64,000 nt of DNA, taken from assembly GCF_005047355.1 (NCBI RefSeq), contig NZ_SUMC01000006.1, forward strand, positions 186,001 to 250,000, read 5' to 3'. Position numbers and translations under genes: made by a program. Below, one piece after another: positions 51,207-60,360 of this stretch. Source of the stretch: Actinacidiphila oryziradicis (GTDB lineage: Bacteria > Actinomycetota > Actinomycetes > Streptomycetales > Streptomycetaceae). The notes under the pieces were generated by a model, which did no database searches, was not told the DNA's origin, and saw only the letters and a list, made by a program, of their open reading frames with translations. The stretch's first letter is position 1; each line of letters starts with the position of its first letter.

Positions 51207-52130
51207 CTACCTGCAGTCCTTCGGCGTCGTGTTCAGGCGGCCGGCCGCGCTCTGGGTGTCCAGGGCGGCGAGGAGCCAGTCGTGGGCGGCACCGGCGGTC
51301 GGTTCCGACGGGCCGGACAGTTCGGCGGTGAGTTGCCAGTAGCGGTCGATACGGGGATCCGCAGCGAGCACACCGCTGAGCTGGTGGCGGAAGGCGGGAG
51401 TGTCGCGCGTGCCGCGTGAGCCGGCATAGGCGGAGACGAAGCAGTCGAGTGCCTCGCCCTCACGCGGTGGCCGCTGTGCCCGCAGTTCCGGCGATGCCAG
51501 TGCGTACGCCTCGCGGAGACCGTCGTAGAGCACGGCCGGGCGGCCCCCGTTGGGCCGGTGTGCCGCGGGCTGGCCGTGACCGGTGCCGGGGCAGGGGGCG
51601 GAGACGAGGGCATGCAGCCGGGCGAAGGCCAGCACCTGGGCCGGGGTCGGTCCTTCGGGGAGCTGCGGAACCGCCTGTTCGACGATCGCGGAGACCAGCC
51701 GGGCCGGGAGCCGCGGGGGCAGCCAGCGCCGCCAGAAGCGCGCCAGCGCGGCTGTGCTGGGCGGGGCGGACACGGCACCGATCAGACGCAGCCGCTCGGC
51801 TCGTTCCTCGGGGGCGCAGTCCTGGAGCAGCTGGAGGGCGGCCTCCCGCCAGCGCAGGGCGGCCAGCCGCGAGCCGATCTCCCGCAGCTGCCCCGCGATG
51901 ACGTCCTCCAGCGCGTCCTCCTGGTCGAGGATCCGGCCTACTGCCGGGACCGGCAGGTCGAGGGTGCGCAGGGAGCGGATCATACGGAGCCGTTCGAGCG
52001 CCTCGGGACCGTACCGGCGGTGGCCGCCGACGCTGCGGGCGGTTTCGGGCAGCAGACCGCGGTCCGAGTAGAAGCGGACGGTCTTGACGGTGACGCCCGC
52101 GTGCTCGGCGAGCTCTCCGATGGTCCACAT
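51207..52130 (-). CDS. MerR-family regulator
   Basis: 307 aa from ATG 52130 (ATG 52145 is possible). The N-terminal MerR HTH is intact: MWTIGELAEHAGVTVKTVRF, YSDRGLLPETARSVGGHRRY, LRMIRSLRTLDLPVPAVGRI. The long C-terminal effector region (about 130-307) lacks the cysteines of SoxR or metal sensors and has no motif I know, so it probably binds an organic molecule. It diverges from the hydrolase fusion gene, and the region between them holds a 19-bp-spacer promoter with a dyad. Confidence 0.9.
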   Translation of the reverse strand: MWTIGELAEHAGVTVKTVRFYSDRGLLPETARSVGGHRRYGPEALERLRMIRSLRTLDLPVPAVGRILDQEDALEDVIAGQLREIGSRLAALRWREAALQLLQDCAPEERAERLRLIGAVSAPPSTAALARFWRRWLPPRLPARLVSAIVEQAVPQLPEGPTPAQVLAFARLHALVSAPCPGTGHGQPAAHRPNGGRPAVLYDGLREAYALASPELRAQRPPREGEALDCFVSAYAGSRGTRDTPAFRHQLSGVLAADPRIDRYWQLTAELSGPSEPTAGAAHDWLLAALDTQSAAGRLNTTPKDCR

Positions 52131-52148
52131 GCTTTCAGGGGGCACGGC

Positions 52149-52179
52149 TTGAACCTCCCTCAGGGGGAGTTCCTACAGT
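52149..52179 (+). promoter_or_regulatory. MerR-type operator-promoter
   Basis: TTGAAC (52149-52154) and TACAGT (52174-52179) are separated by 19 bp. The overlapping dyad GAACCTCCC...GGGGAGTTC is symmetric with one mismatch. This overlong spacer is the hallmark of MerR-activated promoters. It reads into the hydrolase gene at 52243. Confidence 0.82.
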
Positions 52180-52242
52180 ACCGGCGAGCGCGGACGGCCG
52201 GTGCGGACGGCCCCGCGGACCAAGGCATGCGGGGAGACGTTC

Positions 52243-53781
52243 ATGACGGCATTCATCTTGGTGTCGGGCACCTACACCGGCGGCTGGATATGGCGGGAGG
52301 CAGCCACTCGGCTGCGGGAATCGGGGGCCGAGGTGTATCCGGTGACGCTCACCGGCATGGGTGACCGCCTCCATCTGGCTGGCCCTGACACGGACCTGGA
52401 GACGCATATCCAGGATCTGGTGCGGCAGATCGACCAGGTGGACGCGCCGGACGTGGTGATGGTCGGTCACTGCTACGGCATCTACCCGGTGCTCGGCGCC
52501 GCCGACCGGCGCCCGGAGCGGATCGCCCGGATTGTCTCCCTGGACACAGGCCTGCCACAGGACGGCGACTCGGCCCTCAAACTGATGCCCGACCAGGCGG
52601 TCCGCGACCGGCGGCCGCACCGGGCCGAGGAGGCCGAGCAGGCTGAGCCGGCCGAGGACGACTGGCGGTTCCCCCCGCCGCCGCTCGACGAGTGGCAGCG
52701 CTGGGGCAGCATCGCCGGCATCCCCGCAGACGCGCTGGCACAGCTGGCCCGAAGCGCCACGCCGCAGCCGCTGGGCACGCTCACCCGGCCGCTCCGGCTG
52801 TCGGGTGCGGTCTGCGAGCTGCCGACGACCGGCGTCCTGTGCACCGCCAACGGGTCGAGCATCGCCATGGTCGAGGCTCAGGCGGGATTGGGGGACCCCC
52901 GCCTCAAGGCGCTCACCGACCGCCGGGTGAGCTTCTTCGAACTCGACACCGGGCACTGGCCGATGCTCTCCTGCCCCGACGAGCTGGCCGGGGTACTGCT
53001 CCGAGCCGCCGCAGGAGAAGGGCACCGAGTGACCGGGGCGGTGAGCGAGCAGCCCGCACATCTTCGGCCTTTCCTCATGGATATACCAGAGCGGCGTCGC
53101 GAGCGGGTGGGACGGGTCGATCTCTATCTGCCTGATGACCTGCCTGACGCCGAACACCCCCGGCCGGCGGTGGTGTTCGTCCATGGCGGCCCGATTCCCC
53201 CCGACATGCGACCGACGCCGCGGGACTGGCGGACCTTTGTCGGCTACGGCCAGTACGTGGCGAGTCTGGGGGCGGTCGGTGTGACGCTGGATCACCGGCT
53301 CCACGATCTCGCCGACTACGGGCGTGCCGCCGAGGATGTCGCCGAAGCGGTCGAGTTCGTACGAGCTGATCCGCGCGTCGACGGGGAACGCGTCGCGCTG
53401 TGGTACTTCTCCAGTGGCGGGCTGTTGTCGGCAGAGTGGCTCACGGCGCCTCCGCCATGGTTGCGGTGTGTGGCGGCGACCTATCCCATCCTCGCGCCGC
53501 TGCCGAACTGGCGGCTCGCCGATTCCCGATTCCGCCCTGCGGCTGCGGTACGTGCCGCGGGGCGATTGCCGATCGTGTTGACCCGGGTGGGGCTGGAGAG
53601 CGCGGCGATCGCGGCGACGGTCGAGGAATTCCTGACCGCCGCCAAGGACTGCGAAGCCGATATCGAGGTGATCGACATACCGCTCGGCCACCACGGGTTC
53701 GAGACGGTCGACCACACCGACCAGGCGCGCCACGCCGTGGACCGCGCGGTGCGATCCGTGCTGGGGCACCTGCGGAGCTGA
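52243..53781 (+). CDS. Fusion of two alpha/beta hydrolases
   Basis: 512 aa from ATG 52243. Half 1 (1-262) is an esterase-like hydrolase: FILVSGTYTGGWIWREAATR, nucleophile elbow VGHCYG (Cys in place of Ser), and histidine region ELDTGHWPMLSC. Half 2 (about 270-505) has VVFVHGGPIPP (HGG oxyanion), elbow YFSSGG, and C-terminal GHHGFETVDHT (His). The two halves are unrelated and join at GEGHRVTGAVSEQ. A 57-bp segment at the end of half 1 recurs just after the stop codon, so the fusion arose by rearrangement. Probably induced by the divergent MerR regulator. Confidence 0.82.
   Translation: MTAFILVSGTYTGGWIWREAATRLRESGAEVYPVTLTGMGDRLHLAGPDTDLETHIQDLVRQIDQVDAPDVVMVGHCYGIYPVLGAADRRPERIARIVSLDTGLPQDGDSALKLMPDQAVRDRRPHRAEEAEQAEPAEDDWRFPPPPLDEWQRWGSIAGIPADALAQLARSATPQPLGTLTRPLRLSGAVCELPTTGVLCTANGSSIAMVEAQAGLGDPRLKALTDRRVSFFELDTGHWPMLSCPDELAGVLLRAAAGEGHRVTGAVSEQPAHLRPFLMDIPERRRERVGRVDLYLPDDLPDAEHPRPAVVFVHGGPIPPDMRPTPRDWRTFVGYGQYVASLGAVGVTLDHRLHDLADYGRAAEDVAEAVEFVRADPRVDGERVALWYFSSGGLLSAEWLTAPPPWLRCVAATYPILAPLPNWRLADSRFRPAAAVRAAGRLPIVLTRVGLESAAIAATVEEFLTAAKDCEADIEVIDIPLGHHGFETVDHTDQARHAVDRAVRSVLGHLRS
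52975..53031 (+). repeat. Direct repeat, left copy (end of hydrolase 1)
   Basis: About 84% identical by eye to 53788-53844. It encodes PDELAGVLLRAAAGEGH in the fusion gene. Confidence 0.7.
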
Positions 53782-53787
53782 GGCATC

Positions 53788-53844
53788 CCCCGACGAGCCG
53801 GCCACGGTACTGCTCCGAGCCACCGTAGGAGAGGGGCACGGGTG
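53788..53844 (+). repeat. Direct repeat, right copy (after the fusion stop)
   Basis: It would encode PDEPATVLLRATVGEGHG in a frame no longer attached to a gene. Together with the left copy it brackets the second hydrolase half exactly. Confidence 0.7.
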
Positions 53845-53951
53845 GCCGCCGGAGTGCTGGGTTCGGTGCGGCCGGTCCATTCTGACCTGGGAGATCGGAT
53901 GCCGGACCCGGCCGGGGCGCGTGCGGATCCCGGCCGGGGCGGGTGCCGGGG

Positions 53952-55261
53952 TCAGGACGCGGGTTCGAGGGTGCCGCCGCCCTGGAGGTCGTATGTCCTG
54001 CCGTCGAGCGCGGTGTTGGCCGGCAGGGACGAGTCGTAGGTGACCGTGTAGCCGTTTCCGGTGATGTTCGCGATGGTGGTGCCGGGTATGCCCGCGGTGT
54101 CGGAGAAAACGAGGTCAGCACCGAGTTCCCGGTGACGTTCCAGTTGCTGGTCTCGTCCAGGGTCAGGGAGGACTCGCCGAGGGTGCCGGACAGGCTGGAG
54201 CTGTCGGCCAGGGTCACCGCGGCGGTGCTGGTGCTGTCCGTGCGGACGTCGCCGCTGAGGGTCTCGCCGGAGGCGGTGAGGGCGGCGGTGCTGCCGTCGG
54301 CCGCGTTGAGCAGACAGCCGCTCGCGGTGAGGGTGGCGCCGCCTTGGACGGTGATGTCCGCGTTGGCGCCTTCGACGGAGAAATCGTCGCTGTCCGTCGC
54401 GTCGAGGGAGCCGCCGTTCACCGTGATCCTGGCGGTGCCGGGAACCTTGCCGCCGCTGCTCCACGCCTGGACGCCGCCGGAGTGACCCGAGGTGGTGTCG
54501 TTGTTGAGGGTGAGGGAGTTGTCGCCGTCGACGACGGCACCGTAGTCGGCGCCGGAGGTGATGACGGCATCGCTCGCGGTGACCTTGGCAGTGGAGTAGA
54601 GGCCGGCAGAGCCGGGGCCGGTGGCGGTGGCGGAGCCGCCGGTCATGGTCAGGGTGCCGTCGGCCCAGCCCGTCGCAGCGGCGGCTGACTGCTCCCCGGA
54701 GGTGGACAGCGTGACGTCGTGCACTGAGAGGGCGGCACCGTTGGCCACGTAGGCGGCGTGGGACAGCGCTCCGGAAGTGGTGATGCCGCAGCCGGTCATG
54801 GTGACGGCCGTGCCGTCGTTGGTGGATACGAGTCCGTTGGCGCCCCGGCCGTCGGTGGTGATATCGGTGGCGGTCAGGTTGGTTTTGGCGCCGTATTCGG
54901 TCAGTATCGCCGCGTTCTGGCCGTACAGGCCGCTGTTTACGTCGTCCGAGGTGTCGCCGCTCTTGGTGACCGAGGCGGTGTCCAGGTTGAAGGTGCCGCC
55001 GCTGATCAGGACGGTGTTGGCGTCGGGAGTGGTGGTGCTGTAGGCCGCATTGCTCCGGGAGACGGTGCCTTTGCCCTGGGAATAGCGGCCGCTGGAGGTT
55101 GCGGAGGTGCCGCACGAGCTGTCCGAGGGGGAACGGTCGCCGGAGGTGTGACCGTCGCTTGGATCGGCGGAGGCGCCGGGGGCGGCTCCGAGGGCCAGGG
55201 CGGCCAGTGTCGCGGCGGCGGGCAGCGCGGTGCCGAATCTTGTGATGGAGCTTCGGTTCAT
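53952..55261 (-). pseudogene. Secreted beta-helix-like protein gene, frameshifted near its end
   Basis: ATG 55261 starts a Sec signal (TRFGTALPAAATLAALALGA, cleaved at ASA). About 380 residues of Thr/Ser/Gly/Asn-rich repeats follow (NGLVSTNDGTAVTMTGCGIT, LSVHDVTLSTSGEQSAAAAT), the pattern of a right-handed beta-helix. Near 54115 the frame slips: SVLT is followed by nonsense, while the proper end DTAGIPGTTIANITGNGYTV, then DLQGGGTLEPAS, lies in the next frame and stops at 53952. A small deletion fits. As written, the frame reads on to 53441 through the hydrolase gene. Function unknown; possibly adhesion or polysaccharide binding. Confidence 0.7.
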
Positions 55262-55475
55262 CGGTTCTGGCCTCTCGGTGGGGGGATTCGCGGGCCTTCG
55301 AACGTGAGCCGGTCTCCGGTTGTCGACCAAAAAATGTGATGTCACGTCAAATGGCCTACGGGGTAGCCGTGTTGACGGCTGCCGCTCGGGCAGGCCCGCA
55401 CGATAGTCCAGGGGCTTGAGCGTCAGCTGTGAGGACTACTCGCCTTCCCTGTGGCGTCCCCGGATCCCGCCGCGA

Positions 55476-57017
55476 TCACTTGACGGGGGCCGCCCCCAGG
55501 GTGTCCCAGCCGGTCGGTTGGGCGGCGCGCTGCCGGGGGAGTGCCCGGTCAGGGTCGCCGGCTGGGTGATGGTTGATCCAGGAGAGGCCGCCGATGTCGA
55601 TGTGGTGGCGGGCACGGGTGACCGCGACGTAGGCGAGGCGGGCCTCGGCGTCATCGATGTCACCGGCGATCGGGTCACCGTTCTCGTCCTCTTCGTCCTT
55701 GTCCTCCGGCCCGGTGAAGTCGTCGGCGATACGTACCGAGTCCCACTCGCGGCCCTTGGCCTTGTGCGCTGTGGAGACGGCCACGTCGGCCCGTTGCTCG
55801 TCGGAGAGCCGGGCCACGGCGTCAAGGATGATGTCGGCGCCGTGCTCGTCGATGAGCTCGACGAGGGGGAGCAGATCACGGCCGGCCGGGTCGTATTCGG
55901 CGTATTCCTGGAGCTCGCCCCATGAATCGAACAGGATCAGCTCCGGGTGGGTCGTGCGCTTGCCCGACTTGAGGTCCTGGGCAGCCCCGGCCAGGGCGCT
56001 CAGCGCGCTTCCGCCTCCGACGAGCGATACCCGGCGCCCCGCTTCCAGCAGCCTCATCACCTCGACCATCGCGCCGACGTTGGACCGGCACAGGATGGCT
56101 TGCGGGGCCGGCACCGTCCCGATCCCGACCTGGGTGTCGATCGTGGGGGTGCCGTCCAGCCGGATCGGCGCGTCGACGATGGAGAGCCAGCGGTTGGCCT
56201 CGGCGGCGAGGGCGGGGCCGAAGCGGAAGGACCGCGAGAGGCTGAGCTGGGTGCCGTCGAAGCCGGTCATGACATCGCGGGCACCGCGCCATCCGTAGAT
56301 CGCCTGGGCGGAGTCCCCGACCATCACCAGTTGGGCGTGGTCCCGTTGGGCGTTGAAGACCTGCTCGACCACCGGGTTGGTGTCCTGGGCCTCGTCCAGG
56401 AGCAGGAAGTCAGCCGCGATTCTCGGTTCGCTCAGCGCCCAGATCTTGAGGTAGTGGTCGTGGTCGAACCGTACGACGCCCTCTTCGGGGTGCTGGAGGT
56501 CTGCCCACGCCTTTTGTGCGTACGGCAGCACGATGTCCACGAGCTGAGCGTGCGTTTCCTCGGCCTCGATGCCGCGCAACCGCGGTACGTGGTGATGGCT
56601 GATCGTCCGGTCCGCCGACTGGCAGAAGCGGGTCACGGTCCGCAGCACGGTATAGGAGAGAGCCTTGTTGCTCACATTGCGCCCGCCGATCCGGACGGTC
56701 ATGTTGACGCCCAGGGCCATGCCCGTTTTCCAGCCGGCGATGCGAGGCGCGTTCATGCGCGCAGAGTAGAGGCGCCCGACCGCACCGTAGGCGAGTGAGT
56801 GCGCCGTTCGGCACGCCACATTGCCCGGGAACTTCCCTGATGCGTCGGTGGCGATCGACTTGTTGAACGCGATGTACCGGCCCCGCCGTGGCGTCGCCGC
56901 CGCAAGCAAGGAGAGCGTGGTCGTCTTTCCGGTTCCAGCACCGGCCTGCAGGACCAGATGGCCCCCTGCCTGGAAGGCCTCGACGGCCGCCTCCTGCTCA
57001 GGTGTTGGTACGGGCAT
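55476..57017 (-). CDS. UvrD/Rep-family DNA helicase
   Basis: 513 aa. All SF1A motifs are visible: Q-like PTPEQEAAVEAF, Walker A QAGAGTGKTTT (24-34), Ia ACRTAHSLAY, Walker B FLLLDEAQDTNP, III VMVGDSAQAIYGWRGA, IV SLSRSFRFG, V VSTAHKAKGREWDSV, VI AYVAVTRARHHIDI. It is shorter than UvrD (about 720 aa), lacking most of the 2B insertion. A repair or mobile-element helicase is likely. Single gene, divergent from a methyltransferase gene 205 bp away. Confidence 0.9.
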   Translation of the reverse strand: MPVPTPEQEAAVEAFQAGGHLVLQAGAGTGKTTTLSLLAAATPRRGRYIAFNKSIATDASGKFPGNVACRTAHSLAYGAVGRLYSARMNAPRIAGWKTGMALGVNMTVRIGGRNVSNKALSYTVLRTVTRFCQSADRTISHHHVPRLRGIEAEETHAQLVDIVLPYAQKAWADLQHPEEGVVRFDHDHYLKIWALSEPRIAADFLLLDEAQDTNPVVEQVFNAQRDHAQLVMVGDSAQAIYGWRGARDVMTGFDGTQLSLSRSFRFGPALAAEANRWLSIVDAPIRLDGTPTIDTQVGIGTVPAPQAILCRSNVGAMVEVMRLLEAGRRVSLVGGGSALSALAGAAQDLKSGKRTTHPELILFDSWGELQEYAEYDPAGRDLLPLVELIDEHGADIILDAVARLSDEQRADVAVSTAHKAKGREWDSVRIADDFTGPEDKDEEDENGDPIAGDIDDAEARLAYVAVTRARHHIDIGGLSWINHHPAGDPDRALPRQRAAQPTGWDTLGAAPVK

Positions 57018-57222
57018 GGCGAGCTCCTCGGCGGGCTGGTGGCGGTGTCTGTAATCGGAAAGTCACGCAGAGGAATAATATCCGTCCGGGTGCCCCCTGT
57101 TTTTGCCGTCTCGGCAAGGAAGTTTGGCAGGCGATGAGGTGCCGGGGGAGTATCTCCCGTGGGCGGAGGTGCTTCGCGCGAGTACGCAAACGGGACAGGA
57201 AGCTACGAAGGGGGACATGCTG

Positions 57223-57873
57223 ATGACTGATGACAACACCTCGAACGAGCAGCTCTGGGACAGCCGTTACAGCGAGAGCGACCGGATCTGGAGCGGGAAC
57301 CCCAACATCGTCCTGGTCCGTGAAGTGACCGGCCTGGAGCCGGGCAGGGCCCTGGATCTGGGATGCGGCGAGGGGGCCGACGCGATCTGGCTCGCACGGC
57401 AAGGGTGGCGTGTCACCGCCACCGACATCTCCCAGATCGCCCTCGACCGTGCGGCCCAGCACGCGGCGGCGGCAGAAGTCGCCGACCGCATCGACTTTCA
57501 ACGGCACGACCTCGGAGCGTCCTTCCCGGTCGGCAGTTTCGATCTCGTCTCCGCCCAGTTCCTGTACTCCCCCGGTGATATGCCCCGGGAGAAGATCCTG
57601 CGGACCGCTGCCTCGGCCGTCGCGCCCGGCGGGGTGCTCCTGGTCGAGGGGCACGCGGGCTACCCCTCCTGGGAGCACAGCCCCCATCCCGATGTGCACT
57701 TTCCCACGCCGGAAGAGGTCCTCGAATCCCTTGACCTCCCGGATGAGCAGTGGGAGGTGCTGCTCAGCGAAGAGCACCAGCGGAGCCAGACCGGCCCCGA
57801 CGGTCAGCAGACCACCCGCACGGACAACACCCTCAAAGTACGGCGCCTTGGCCCACTGAGCCGTCCGCACTGA
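57223..57873 (+). CDS. Class I SAM-dependent methyltransferase
   Basis: 216 aa from ATG 57223; this start has GGGGG 8 bases upstream, whereas ATG 57217 is too close to it. SAM motif I is ALDLGCGEGADAIWLA, with VTATDISQIALDRAAQHAAA (acidic loop) and FDLVSAQFLYSPGD (motif II). The general size and layout are those of TehB-like small-molecule methyltransferases. Substrate unknown. No operon partner. Confidence 0.9.
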   Translation: MTDDNTSNEQLWDSRYSESDRIWSGNPNIVLVREVTGLEPGRALDLGCGEGADAIWLARQGWRVTATDISQIALDRAAQHAAAAEVADRIDFQRHDLGASFPVGSFDLVSAQFLYSPGDMPREKILRTAASAVAPGGVLLVEGHAGYPSWEHSPHPDVHFPTPEEVLESLDLPDEQWEVLLSEEHQRSQTGPDGQQTTRTDNTLKVRRLGPLSRPH

Positions 57874-57912
57874 GTGCCACGGTCGGCGTCTCCGGCAACG
57901 GTCCATGAGGTG

Positions 57913-58080
57913 GCCCTGACAAGCTCTAGGCCGTCTATGTGCCGGCTGCCCGGCGCCCCCATCAGCGGGGTCGCGCTGAGCAACATCGTGATGCCCGGCA
58001 GCACGACCCCGGCCACCACGGTCAGCCAGGTGAATCCCACCAACCTCTCGGACCACGGCACTGTCACCATCACGCCGTAG
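57913..58080 (+). pseudogene. Possible beta-helix protein C-terminal scrap
   Basis: The plus frame GAPISGVALSNIVMPGSTTP, then ATTVSQVNPTNLSDHGTVTI, ends at TAG 58078-58080 and has almost only G/C third positions. The strand-turn-strand pattern recalls the end of a parallel beta-helix (pectate-lyase-like) protein. The opposite strand also has a fair frame with a membrane-helix-like segment, so the assignment is uncertain. Confidence 0.3.
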
Positions 58081-58167
58081 TCGCGCGTCGCGCGGAACCC
58101 TGTGCCATCCTTTGGGCACCTGCCAGGCTTGGGGATCGTTCGGCGGAAAGCGAGGGAGCAATCAGCG

Positions 58168-58817
58168 ATGACGCATCTGGATGCGCGACCGCTCATGTTC
58201 GTAGTTTCCGGCCCCAGTGGGGCCGGAAAAGGTACGGCATTGCGATTTCTCACCGAACGATCCCTCCTGCGGCGCATTCCGACATACACGACACGGCTGC
58301 CACGCGAACATGAAATTCCGGGGGTCGATTACCACTTCGTACCGGAAGACGAATTCTTCAGGCTTCACAGTGAAGGCACGATTTTCGAGTACACGCGTAC
58401 GTATGCGGCGAGCTACTACGGCTCCCCGAGCTCCCTGCTGGAGGTCACCGACACCGATCCGCTGCTCACCGAACTCGACCCCAGCGGTTTCGTCCGGGTG
58501 CGGACCGCGTCCAAGCGCCGGGTGATCGGGATCTTTGTGACCACCACCTCCGAGGATGAGCTGCGGCACCGGCTGGTCCTCCGCGGCCAGCAGGGCGAGG
58601 CCGCCCAGCGGTTGCGTATCCGCACTGATCAACTCAGTGGGCCTGGATGTACGACTATGTCCTCCTGAATGACGACAGGGATCTGTTCTTCCGTGATCTG
58701 GAAACTGTCGTCCGAAGCGAGATCATCAGGACGGAAGGGGCCAGGAGAATGCTTGAACTAAAGGTGGAATCAAATCCTACGCTGAAGGAACAGAGCCAGG
58801 CCCCGCCCGGAATCTAG
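58168..58817 (+). pseudogene. Guanylate-kinase-like gene with one frameshift
   Basis: From ATG 58168 with GAGGGAG upstream: P-loop VVSGPSGAGKGTALRFL, GMP-binding block TTRLPREHEIPGVDYHFV, then IFEYTRTYAASYYGSP. This is a nucleoside-monophosphate kinase fold, though the lid RxxxR region is unusual. At about 58640 the frame slips by one base; the expected continuation AWMYDYVLLNDDRDLFFRDL runs in the next frame to TAG 58815-58817. As written, the protein ends early (SGPGCTTMSS). It may be a recent mutation or a base-call error in the GGG run. The 3' end meets the convergent GT51 gene. Confidence 0.72.
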
Positions 58818-59626
58818 GACCCGGTGTTACCGGCGACGAGGTGCAGTGGTGCTGCGGCAGCAGTGGCGGCCTCGGCCGAACTGAGTTGGCCGGTGGCAAC
58901 CAACCGGTCCAGCACATGCCTTTGACGCGAGGTCGCGAGCGATCGGTGGTTGACCGGGTCGTAGGCCGACGGAGCTTGTACGAGCCCGGCCAGCAGTGCC
59001 GCCTGGCCCCAGGTCAAGTGGCTCGGCGACACCCCGAAGTAGCCGTGGCTGGCCGCGTCCAGGCCGTAGTAGCCGTTCCCGAAGTACACCACTGCGGCGT
59101 ACATCTGCAGAACCTGCTGTTTGCTGTAGCCGGTGTCGAGCTTGACCGCCAGCGTCACCTGTCCGGCCTTGGCCGTGACGCCGCCGTCCAGGCCGCCGTA
59201 GTAGAGCTGTTTGGCCAGCTGCTGCTCAAGTGTCGCCCCGCCCTGGTCGACGCTGCCTGTGAGCGCCGCCACCGCGCTACGCCCCAGGCTGAGGACATCG
59301 ATGCCGGGATTGGAGTAGAAACGGGAGTCCTCGGTGGCGATGAGTGCGGTGGCGAATCGCGTGGGCACGGCGGTGGTGGGGCCGGCGACATGATGGGTGC
59401 TGTCGATAGCGGCCGCTCGTTGCTCGGCGTCGCCCACGCCTGGTGTCAGTGCCGCCAGGGCGACACCTGCGGCCAGTGTCACGACTCCGACTGCCAACAG
59501 GGTCTTCGCCACCCGCCGCAGCCAACGGTGCCGGGCCGGCCGTCGGTGCGCGGCGCGACCGGATGTCGCGGTTATGGACGCCGCGGCGGGCGCCCCATGG
59601 GGCTGGGGCGGCGCAGAGGGCGTCAA
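58814..59626 (-). CDS. GT51 peptidoglycan transglycosylase (monofunctional)
   Basis: 270 aa. One N-terminal membrane helix (LLAVGVVTLAAGVALAAL) anchors it. The GT51 catalytic motifs are present: ATEDSRFYSNPGID (the Glu nucleophile base) and GGATLEQQLAKQLYYG, then LDTGYSKQQVLQMYAAVVYF. There is no transpeptidase domain. It polymerises lipid II glycan strands at the outer membrane face. An N-terminal proline/alanine-rich cytosolic tail precedes the anchor. Confidence 0.92.
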   Translation of the reverse strand: MTPSAPPQPHGAPAAASITATSGRAAHRRPARHRWLRRVAKTLLAVGVVTLAAGVALAALTPGVGDAEQRAAAIDSTHHVAGPTTAVPTRFATALIATEDSRFYSNPGIDVLSLGRSAVAALTGSVDQGGATLEQQLAKQLYYGGLDGGVTAKAGQVTLAVKLDTGYSKQQVLQMYAAVVYFGNGYYGLDAASHGYFGVSPSHLTWGQAALLAGLVQAPSAYDPVNHRSLATSRQRHVLDRLVATGQLSSAEAATAAAAPLHLVAGNTGS

Positions 59627-59894
59627 CGTATACCGACCCTTGGCCGGTGCGGGCTCTGCTGCGCACGTTTCATCATCACGACATGTAGGACGTAGACCGG
59701 TTCGTCAGAGTTCCGGCGGCTTTCGTTATTCGACGCGGGACCCGCAAAAGCGTGCATGGTACGGCCGGTCGCCCGTTGTGCCCCGGGTGTTCAGCGTCCC
59801 TTTGTGCCGAACTCGACATCCGTCCATTCGTGCTGATCGGACTCGCGCCCAGCACGCGTCGCGGGACGCGCAGACCGAGGAGAATCGAACCCTC

Positions 59895-60360
59895 TGGGCA
59901 CCGCCACCGCGGCGGCCACGGCACTCGTGCTGTCCCTGCTGGGCGGCGGGACGGCAAACGCCGGGATGCCCGGCCGCACCGGCGGCGACCGGCTGGACGC
60001 GCGCAGCGACGCCTTCCACACGAAGGCCGGCCAGAAGCTGACCGTCTCCGGCCAGGGGGTCCTTCGTAACGACGGCGGGCGCCCCGTCACGCTGGTCTCG
60101 CACACGGCGCCCGCGCACGGCTCGCTGGAGCTGAACCAGGACGGCTCGTTCAGCTACACACCCGCCGCGGGTTTCAGCGGCCCGGGCTCGTCCAACGAGT
60201 ACTACGGCCTGACCGGCCGCGGTCCGAACGTGGGCGGTCCGAACGGGGAGAAGATCCTGCCGCTGACGGACTTCGCCCCCTCGGTCGGCAAGTTCCGTTT
60301 CGTCGGAACCAAGGCCGTCCTGGGGAAGGTGATCCCGCTGCGCGCCGCGGACACCCAGGC
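59895..60360 (+). pseudogene. Esterase-like phytase-family protein, N-terminal remnant
   Basis: A signal-peptide-like stretch (TATAAATALVLSLLGGGTAN) is followed by an Ig-like repeat (DAFHTKAGQKLTVSGQGVLR, GSLELNQDGSFSYTPAAGFS). Then comes the start of the phytase-like domain (YYGLTGRGPNVGGPNGEKIL, RFVGTKAVLGKVIPLRAADT). The normal ATG seems lost (a ribosome site GAGGAG at 59877 precedes an atc). At about 60360 it joins the antisense of a TPR gene. The phytase domain is only about 60 residues long. Confidence 0.6.

Noticed and set aside
51207..52130. MerR gene as SoxR for the boxes at 30240 and 42636
   Set aside because: It lacks the clustered cysteines of the SoxR iron-sulfur site, and its own promoter dyad has a different sequence.
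57804..58070. 88-aa minus-strand frame with one hydrophobic helix
   Set aside because: Its second half overlaps the methyltransferase gene and the opposite strand has better third-position bias.
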